Part shown: one piece after another, positions 56,917 to 64,000 of the stretch
How the letters are laid out: every line of letters starts with the position of its first letter
How positions within the stretch are numbered: position 1 is the stretch's first letter
Assembly: GCA_964036195.1 (NCBI GenBank)
Contig: OZ038453.1
Coordinates: forward strand, 5,409,469 to 5,473,468
Direction of reading: 5' to 3'
Length of the DNA: 64,000 bases
From: Sphaerolaimus hirsutus
Lineage: Eukaryota > Nematoda > Chromadorea > Monhysterida > Sphaerolaimidae
Translations under genes and position numbers: made by a program
Notes under the pieces: generated by a model
Database searches by the model: none
What the model was told of the DNA's origin: nothing
What the model saw: only the letters and a program-made list of their open reading frames with translations

Positions 56917-57004
56917 TTTATCCTTATTGACACCACTTTCGCACAGTGCATTTCCTGAACTTATTTTATCGGCAAAAGTATTGGCATTCAGAATATCCCA
57001 TAAG

Positions 57005-57901
57005 TAGTGATGGAAAAGCGCCAGAAAAAATGGCGCCAGGCGCCAAGGGCGCCATGGCGCCATTCGGAAAGTGGGCGCCAAGCGCCAAGGGCGCCACAGA
57101 AAAAGGGTGCCAGGCGCCGAGGGCGCCATGGCGCCATTCAGAAAGTGGGCGCCAGGCGCCAGGTGCGCCACGGAAAGAGGGCGCCAAGCGCCAAAAGCGC
57201 CATGGCGCCATTTGGAAAATAGGGCGCCAGGCGCCAAGGGCGCCAGGATAAAAAAGTGCCTACAACACCATGCGTGTGCTAAAAATGTTTCTACAACATC
57301 ATTGTACGCGCATTCACTTCTTAATTTGTGTTCTCCAGGATGTAATGAACAAAAACAAGGCTAGCAACAAAATTTTTTTGAATAAAATCCACATGACGAA
57401 TTCAAACGCAATGGAAATTGTCATTTGACAACAATCCATTCATTACAAATAGACCTTTCCAAACAATGTTTCCTAATTGCAACGATTTAAATCCGTTTAT
57501 TTATGATTTTGCGATCCATCATTCTTGTCTTCTGATCCGTCAGACAGATCTGATGAACCGTTGGACGAAAGATTTCCACCCACTCACACAACTCCGTTCA
57601 TTTTTCTGGCGAATTTAGATCATCCACGGATGCGTTTTTCATTTTTTTTTCGTTTACACAGCACTCACCGTGAAACCCTGCTGGCGCCTTTTTGGCGCCC
57701 TTCTAAAGCAGGGCGCCAGGCGCCAAGGGCGCCACGGAAAAAGGGCGCCAAGCGCCAAGGGCGCCATGGCGCCTTTCAGAATGTGGGCGCCAGGCGCCAA
57801 GGGCGCCACAGAAAAAGGGCGCCAAGCGCCAATGGCGCCATGGCGCGGCGCCCTTTGGCGCCCTCAAATGGCGCCAGCGCCATGGCGCCATTCCATCACT
57901 A
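57005..57901. mobile_element. 897-bp hAT-type element, GGCGCC family reference copy
   Basis: Starts TAGTGATGGAAAAGCGCC and ends GGCGCCATTCCATCACTA, with exact 8-bp TSD CCCATAAG (56997-57004 and 57902-57909). GGCGCC arrays of about 240 and 215 bp lie at the ends; the 430-bp core is non-coding. The core matches the shoulders of the 19000-26041 element (for example 'ccaggatgta', 'agcaacaaaattttt', 'ccctgctggcgcc'). It lies in an intron, about 50 bases before the exon at 57951. ORFs in the arrays are artefacts. Confidence 0.9.
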
Positions 57902-57950
57902 CCCATAAGTCATCTGTACTGAATCAATCTACATGTTTTTTGATCTGCAG

Positions 57951-58072
57951 CATCTTACACTAAGTTTGCTGATGAATACTACACAAAAGAAAAACAGGAC
58001 ACTGGAAAACTGTACAGGACTAAAATTGATGGTACTGGAAAACAAGCTTCAAGGTTTTATCAATGTTTCAAG
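57951..58072 (+). CDS. Internal exon of the plus-strand secreted-protein gene
   Basis: Strong acceptor (tttttgatctgcag) and donor CAAG|GTCAGT bound 122 bases: two bases then 40 codons. It encodes SYTKFADEYYTKEKQDTG, then ASRFYQCFK. It starts in phase 1 and ends in phase 0, compatible with 55993-56134 upstream and 61575 downstream. KFA-x-x-Y/W segments here and in the previous exon may reflect a repeated unit. No domain recognised. Confidence 0.5.
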
Positions 58073-58725
58073 GTCAGTATATTTGAATTTCACAGATTTC
58101 ATTGAGCATAATATACAAGCTGCCAGGTGCCACTCTTGGCAATTGACTGTATTTTATGCATGTGAAAAGAGTCATGGTGGCAGTCCCAAGACTAGGGTGT
58201 CAACTTGTGTGCGAGGTATGTAGCTTGTACTCAAGTGTTATGTAGGCGAAACACCCCCTACTATACACCAACAGGGGGCGGTTCGGCGACTCATAACAGT
58301 GTGGGTCGCTGAACATGCCAAAAATTGTCCGATTTTTGCTGTCCGCGACAAGTTCGGCACCTCATAGTACCCCACACTGCAGATTCCATAACTCCAGCCA
58401 TGGGGGGTGCAAAATACCCAAAATTTGGGGAGGTGTAGTCAAAACCCTCCCATACAATACAACACCGGGTGAGCGGCAGCGACCCACTACAGTGTGGGTC
58501 ACTGAAAATCAAAAAAAGTTTGACACGGTTTTTGTCCGCGTCAAGTTCAGCACTGAATTTTGTTGTCCCATTGACACCAAGTTCAGCACCTGATGTTGTT
58601 ATTTCAGATAAATGTTTATTGTTTATTGTATGTTTATTGTATAAAACCATGCAGCAAATATCTATGTTCATCACTAGAGAACAGAAAATGCTAACCACCC
58701 AATCCCACCAAATCCAACCTGACTC

Positions 58726-60205
58726 CAGAGTTATACAAATACTGGTATTTTTTGAAGACGTAAACGTAAACATAAATACCTTTTCCAAATAAAAAGTATA
58801 AATACTAAAATGTAAGTTTTTTGAAATTACCAAGGAATACGTAAAAAAAACGTAAACATAAAAAAATATTTTGCCACTTTGCTACCGTATTACCTCGAAA
58901 TACCCCCAGGGGGTTTATTATTTTGCCAGCAAAATTTTAGGGGGGGATAATTCGAGGGGGGTTTATTCGAGGGGGGGGGGGGGGTCTCTTACTTCGCCAG
59001 AAAATCTCGGAAATTCCTCATACTCAGACGTAGAAAAAACACACAATTACATGGATACATATGTGTTTATAGGCATTTATAACTGTATATACACAGTAAC
59101 CCTTCTCTAACTTCACTTAATCATCAGTTTTAACATGTGTTCTGCATTGTACAGATCACAAACTGCGGTATTTGTCACGCACATTATCTTTACACTCAAC
59201 TTTAGGGGGGGTATTTCGAGGGGGGTTTATTATTTCCTCAGTCGAATTTTAGGGGGGGGGTATTTCGAGGGGGGGGGGTTAATTCAAGGGGGGGGGGGGT
59301 TAATTCGAGGTAATACGGTAGATACCATTATTTTCAGCTTTATATGAAAATACCATTATTTTCAGCTTTATATGGGTCAATGCTGATTTCCACAGAATGT
59401 TTTTTGCACCACCTGTTCACCATAATGAACAACATTGAGTCAGACAACTATAACAAATGATAATCTAATGCAAACAGCAATGATATAAACATCAAAATTG
59501 AGCAAAAATTACACCTTTTTGTAATTCAATCTGATAAATAACTCACTGAATTGTTTCCATATCCCAAATGGATCCTTTTACCAAATTTCAAAAGCACAGC
59601 ATGGCTAAATGGACACTGTATGGCCACTGTTTCAGTGCATTGCAACTTTTAAAACTGTTTGTTAAGCCTATTTTGAAAAATGTCCCATAAAGTATACTGT
59701 GACATCTGCCATACCATCTGCCATCTGAAGATGGAAGTTAAAATTGTGTTGAATTTTTAATCATAAATCTTACATTTCTTTCACTATTTCTTTCATAATT
59801 TGTTGTCAGTTTATGACAAAATACAGTTACATTTTTATGTGCGACATTAAATCCAGTCAGTGGACAATAGTGGCTATGTATTGGGGTGTAAAAAATATTT
59901 GAGGTATTGTTTGTAATCATTCTAATCGTTGCACTAAAGTGATCGCCACATCATATTCTGATCATTTTAAATGCTCAAACATCAAAATCAGTAGAGAATT
60001 CATGGAAATGTGCAGTTCCGCCCGCTGCCACTAAGAAACTACTAAATATCGGAATTTTTATGTTTTCCCAAGTACCTGGGTATTTTGGTCAGGAAAACGT
60101 AACAAAACGTAATGGTATTTTTGGAAAACGTAAATGTAAACATGATTATAAATACCCAAATAACCGGGTATCTCGGATAAATGTAAATATGTTTTTCCAA
60201 CTCTG
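58726..60205. mobile_element. hAT-type element, CAGAGTTG family, carrying a MITE
   Basis: Starts CAGAGTTATACAAATACTGG and ends TTTTTCCAACTCTG, with exact 8-bp TSD CCTGACTC (58718-58725 and 60206-60213). End zones carry GTACC/GGTATTT-type and 'aaaacgtaaacgtaaac' motifs. The core 59700-60060 is homologous to the core of the TAGTGATG element 1438-2319, although the ends differ. MITE copy d (58885-59318) is nested inside. Non-coding. Confidence 0.8.
58885..59318. mobile_element. TA-flanked MITE, CCGTATT family, copy d
   Basis: Ends CCGTATTACCTCGAAATAC and complement, TA on both sides (58883-58884 and 59319-59320). Several GGGGGGTTTATTCGAG tracts; core 'cagacgtagaaaaaac' as in copy a. Nested in the 58726-60205 element. 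Confidence 0.8.
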
Positions 60206-60264
60206 CCTGACTCCACCCCCAAAGCCCGGCAGACAAAAAGTCAGTTTTTTATTACTCAAATAAA

Positions 60265-60540
60265 AACTTGGTTTATGGTGCCCTCTAGAGAAGTGTTCAA
60301 GGTTTCAAAGTGCATAAAGAACATTCCCTTGAAAATGCCCTCCCTCCTGAAGAATTTTGTAGGGGGTAAATGCAAGAGTGTAAAAATTGGGGGAATTTTG
60401 TTCCTGCAATGATGTCATTATGACATCATTTCATTTACCCCCATCAAAATTCTTCAGGGGACATTTTCAAGTGAATGTTCTAGACGCACTTTGAAACCTT
60501 TAACACTATTCTAGAGGGCACTGTAAACCAAGTTGTCAAG
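60265..60540. repeat. Palindromic repeat core, family P copy 3
   Basis: The left arm (acttggtttatggtgccctc, caaggtttcaaagtgc, tgaagaattttg) pairs with the right arm 60430-60540. The centre 'aatgatgtcattatgacatc' is the one found at 366-795 and 18900-18960. Related outer sequence lies at 58250-58570 and 60590-60760. Confidence 0.6.
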
Positions 60541-61074
60541 TGTGTAATAAAATACTGACATCAAGTCACTTTTTTCTCTGCAACCCCTTGGGGGTGGTGT
60601 TGGGTTGTTTAGCAACCCACTCTGTAGTAATTCGCCGAACCCCCATCCCTGTTGGTGTATAGTAGAAGGGTGTAATGCATATATACCCCTTAAGTATCAG
60701 CTCCATATCGCAGGCACAGCTGGAGATATGGCACTGAGAAACAGACTAAAAATTTTTTGCCGAACCTGATGCATCAGCAGTTTATAAGCTGACACTCTTA
60801 GCAATTGGCTCTATGCCTGTGGAAAAAAGCATGGCACGTTTGACACTTTGGACACTTGGCAGCACATTTGTTTATTTAGCACTCAGTATCAAATGACCAT
60901 CCCCGACACATTGTTCAAGCAAAAAGTGTCATGACACTATTGCTATTTTTGCAATTGTTGTGTGTTTCCATATTTGCATGTAAAAGTCACCACCACACTT
61001 ACTTTGGCACTTTTGTTTTAAAGTATCGATGCTTTTCCATTCAGTAAACATAAGTTATAAACATCTACTGTAAT

Positions 61075-61519
61075 CAAGGACATAGCCAGGGGGGGGGCGG
61101 CCGCCCCCCCCCCCCCTTCCCGGGCCGCACCAAAAAATGTGCCAGAAATGGCACTTTCAGAAGACGATTTTGTTGTCAGTTTGAAAAAATTTTTGCGCGC
61201 AAGCGCGCATTTTACCTTCACAACCTTTTGGGGGCACCAGTCTGCGCGGCCTCAAAACCAGTGAAAATGGACTCAATTTGTGTCCATATCGCTATATATG
61301 CCTGTAAAATACAGACGTATACTGCTGTTTTGGGGCCAATGCCAACGCCAGTGGCGCCATGGCGTGGCAGCCACAAATGACGCCAGGGCCATGGCCCCAT
61401 TCCACTTCTACAGGGGTAAAATTTTAGGGGGGGGGGGGCGCCGCCCCCCCCCCCCCCTTCGCCGGGCTCCGTATACAATCCGCCCCCCCCCCCGCTCAAA
61501 AATCCTGGCTACGTCCCTG
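61075..61519. mobile_element. hAT-type MITE, CAGGGACGTAGCC ends
   Basis: Left CAAGGACATAGCCAGG, right complement of CAGGGACGTAGCCAGGATTT, with exact 8-bp TSD ACTGTAAT (61067-61074 and 61520-61527). Long G/C runs (CCGCCCCCCCCC) lie just inside both ends and a degraded GGCGCC block is in the core. It sits about 55 bases upstream of the acceptor of the terminal exon at 61575, so it could affect splicing. Confidence 0.85.
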
Positions 61520-61574
61520 ACTGTAATAAAATTCACAAACTCCTGCAATCAAAAAACATACCTTTTAATTTCAG

Positions 61575-62333
61575 AAAGTTGATAGACCAACGGAAACAAC
61601 TGGGGATCAAACTGAAACAACAAAAGAACAAACTGAAACAACAGTCAAACGAATGGAAACAACTGAGGAAACACAAACAATACAGACAACAGAGACAATG
61701 GAGAAAGCACAGACAACAGAGACAACAGAGAAAGCACAGACAACAGAGACAACAGAGAAAGCACAGACAACAGAGACAACTGATAAAGCACAGACAACAG
61801 AGACAACAGAGAAAGCACAGACAACAGAGACAACAGAGAAAGCACAGACAACAGAGACAACAGAGAAAGCACAGACAACAGAGACAACAGAGAAAGCACA
61901 TACAACAGAGACAACAGAGAAAGCACAGACAACAGAGACAACAGAGACAACAGAGAAAGCACAGACAACAGAAACAACAGAGAAAGCACAGACAACAGAG
62001 ACAACAGAGAAAGCACAGACAACAGAGACAACAGAGACAACAGAGAAAGCACAGACAGCAGAGACAACAGAGAAAGCACAGACAACAGAGACAACAGAGA
62101 AAGCACAGACAACAGAGACAGCAGCACCACCAGCAGCACCACCAGCAGCACCACCAGTAGCACCACCAGCAGCACCACCAGCAGCACCACCAGTAGCACC
62201 ACCAGCAGCACCACCAGCAGCAAAGACAAAGCCAAAAAGTGACTGGGAGTTATTTGCAGATGTGGATGCAGAGTTGGAGTGTGACACATCCAAGTGGCCT
62301 GGCTATTTTGATCGAGTGTTTAATGAGGCATGA
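61575..62333 (+). CDS. Terminal exon: Thr/Glu-rich tandem repeat protein
   Basis: Acceptor CTTTTAATTTCAG; open in phase 0 from KVDRPTETTGDQTETT to TGA 62331-62333, 252 codons. About 15 copies of a 9-residue unit EKAQTTETT (27-bp DNA unit) are followed by an APPAAPPVAPPA block. A non-repetitive tail follows: KSDWELFADVDAELEC, WPGYFDRVFNEA. The Thr-rich region would suit heavy O-glycosylation of a secreted, mucin-like protein, in keeping with an upstream signal peptide and PAN-like exon. Phase 0 matches the end of 57951-58072. The long open minus-strand frames here are mirror artefacts of the repeat. Confidence 0.6.
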   Translation, partial: KVDRPTETTGDQTETTKEQTETTVKRMETTEETQTIQTTETMEKAQTTETTEKAQTTETTEKAQTTETTDKAQTTETTEKAQTTETTEKAQTTETTEKAQTTETTEKAHTTETTEKAQTTETTETTEKAQTTETTEKAQTTETTEKAQTTETTETTEKAQTAETTEKAQTTETTEKAQTTETAAPPAAPPAAPPVAPPAAPPAAPPVAPPAAPPAAKTKPKSDWELFADVDAELECDTSKWPGYFDRVFNEA

Positions 62334-62519
62334 TAATTGATGAACACTGTGAAATTTTTCATCAATTTAGGACTTTACTTGTAGTGTTGTATGAACATAT
62401 GCTAACGTTTTTCACTGCACAGTGGTAGAATCAAACTGCCATGTCATTTTCACATCACAAAATATTTAGTTTATGTGGCAGCATAATGTTGACATCACAT
62501 CACTAATTTCCGTTTTCCA

Positions 62520-63330
62520 TTTCCGCCTTTCCACAGGAAAATTTTTTACCTTTCCATTTTCCGGCAGCTGAAAAAATTTTTACCTTTCCATTTTCCGTTT
62601 TCCGGCAGCTGAAAATTTTTTACCTTTCCGTTTTCTGTTTTCTGGCAGCTGAAAATTTTTTACCTTTCCGTTTCCATTTTTCCGGCCCATTTTTCCGTTT
62701 TCCGGCTGAAAAATTTTTACCTTTCTGTTTTCATTTTTCCAGGCCATTTTTCCATTTTCTGGCTCGATTTTCAGTTTTCTGGCATTTTTCCATTGTTTTT
62801 CCAATATGTATTTATCTTTTTCCACTATGGTGTTTTTAACTACCAGGTTATTCTGTCATTCATAATTTTTATCTGTATCCAAATCTGTAAAAAACACAAA
62901 GTAATTTTGTACACATACTTTGCAGTCCGCTGAGTATACTTTTTACTGTTCAGTTACATCAAAGTTCACTTTTGCTAAATTATTATTGTTGTTGTAGTGT
63001 ATTTTTGCTACCTTTTGATGATTTTTTGTTGGTTCAGTTAAGCTTGAACTACAAGTGAAGTTACTGGCATGATCCATAGTTGCAGAATGTAAAGCTACCA
63101 CAATCAAAGCCAAACAGGCAAACCTGCATGCAGGTTTTCCTTCTGCAAATTTGTCTATTACTGTGCAAATTTCACTTTATTTTTTCCGTTTCCGTGAAAA
63201 TTTTGCTTTCCGTTATCCGTTTTCCGTTTTGCGCTGGGTGAAATTTTTTTACCTTTCTGTTTTACGGCAGAAATTTTTTTTTACCTTTCCGTTTTCCGTT
63301 TTCCGAAATAAAATTTTTTTGACACCCTAG
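62520..63330. repeat. CCTTTCCGTTTTCCGGCAGCTG tandem motifs
   Basis: About nine imperfect ~35-base units ('ttacctttccattttccgg', 'cagctgaaaatttttt') occupy 62515-62780. Another short cluster at 63180-63320 ends TTTTTTTGACACCCTAG. It looks like the subterminal arrays of a further DNA transposon about 0.8 kb long. A TSD was not found. Non-coding. Confidence 0.5.
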
Positions 63331-63683
63331 TTGTGGTTAACACTACACTTTCAAATACTGTACCTACTAAACTTGATTGAGCACAAGCTATGCTTAATGC
63401 AAATAAATATGATTTCAGTCGGTTGTACGTGATTACACTTTGGATATAAATCTATGAATGGGGTTGATTTCCACCATAAGCAAATCCCATGTTATATCCC
63501 TAAATAAAGTTATAAATGAATTTATATGAAATTCATCATGTCCTGGTCAACGATCAACCTACTGCTGGGAGCCTTGACTGGTGACATAAAACTCCAAAAG
63601 CTCATAGGTTGACTTCAAGCTGTGTTGAGTGATTCTGGTCTTCAAAGTGGACGGCAGTGTTGTTACATTCCATCCAATGATCA
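63331..63683. other. No gene recognised
   Basis: No ORF, repeat or splice-bounded exon that I can support. Confidence 0.4.
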
Positions 63684-63995
63684 GGGGCCAGTTCCGCAAG
63701 TGGACAAGTTAAGAGTTAAAACATAAGAGTTGAGTAAAATTACAAATGGCGAGTCAAGAGTAAAGTTAAAGTTTAAGAGAAAAGTTAAAATTTAAGAGTT
63801 GATTTAAAAGTTTAAACCTTTTAACCTTTAACTCAACTTTAAACCTTTTACTCAACTCTTAACATTTAACTCAACTTATAACTTAACTCTTAAATTTTAA
63901 CTTTTATTTTAAACTTTACTCTTAACTCGCAATTTGTAATTTTACTCAACTCGTATGTTTTAACTCTTAACTTGTCCACTTGCGGAACCGGCACC
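63684..63995. repeat. Long near-perfect palindrome with GGAACCGGCACC-type ends
   Basis: The left arm (ggggccagttccgcaagtgg, acaagttaagagttaaaac, gagtaaaattacaaat) is the complement of the right arm ending 'ttgtccacttgcggaacc' then 'ggcacc'. The arms are about 150 bp with almost no spacer; the interior is TTAACTC/GAGTTAA repeats. It is a foldback MITE; the right TSD lies at or beyond the window edge. Confidence 0.7.
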
Positions 63996-64000
63996 AGAAC

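Noticed and set aside
61607-62293. Minus-strand ORFs of 214-228 codons opposite the Thr-rich exon
   Set aside because: They are complements of the 27-bp repeat (Leu/Ser or Val/Cys runs). Only the plus frame has a splice acceptor and a unique C-terminus.
58191-63332. CTAGGGTGTC at 58191 and GACACCCTAG at 63323 as ends of one 5.1-kb element
   Set aside because: Sequences just inside the two ends do not match and the flanks show no TSD. Chance or two separate elements.

Overview
The window looks like TE-saturated, AT-rich animal chromosomal DNA. The evidence is GT-AG spliced genes with introns of roughly 70 to several hundred bases, AATAAA signals, a TATA box with an initiator, LTR retrotransposons, and many families of short DNA transposons with target-site duplications (TSDs). 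Nothing is prokaryotic. A marine or aquatic invertebrate seems plausible from the repeat types, but I cannot name a species.

Layout. 1-3000: palindromic repeat, an 882-bp hAT-type MITE and a CACTA-like MITE. 3009-3210: TATA/initiator promoter and a possible first exon encoding a signal peptide. 4700-8400: nested MITEs (hAT inside hAT, TA-flanked MITE). 8860-10480: tandem array interrupted by a TA-flanked MITE. 10953-18417: gag-only LTR retrotransposon with 1.3-kb LTRs. 18455-26475: four-level nest, with a palindromic repeat hit by a 7-kb hAT-type element, which holds an inverted ~610-bp unit cluster, which holds a Ty3/gypsy copy with identical LTRs. 27583-28183: a TRIM (miniature LTR element). 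31329-50962: a 19.6-kb segment bounded by hAT-type ends and an exact 8-bp TSD. Inside it, 32310-49200 is a gene cluster anchored by a PIF/Harbinger transposase. 51-62 kb: more MITEs between exons of a plus-strand gene (PAN-like cysteine exon, Thr-rich terminal exon). 63684-63995: long palindrome.

The 32.3-49.2 kb cluster is the most novel part. The transposase (plus) and gene A (minus) diverge from a 205-bp intergenic region containing a perfect palindrome. Gene C (minus) has about 20 exons whose phases agree, encodes roughly 1,080 residues with no domain I recognise, and carries stop and frame lesions. Gene B (plus) lies between A and C on the other strand. Short ends match (CTAGTTTAC) with a TGTGC direct repeat. 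The cluster therefore looks like a large, decaying multi-gene Harbinger-type transposon lying inside, or carried by, a hAT-type element.

A plus-strand host gene may run through most of the window: signal-peptide exon 3101-3210, PAN-like exon 54285-54420, exon 55993-56134, exon 57951-58072 and terminal exon 61575-62333. Splice phases agree at every junction, but the 51-kb first intron makes the first link tentative. If it is right, most of the transposons are intronic.

Coordinates of hAT-type, LTR and TRIM elements rest on exact or near-exact TSDs read from the sequence. Family names for elements without a transposase are inferred from TIR and TSD type only.
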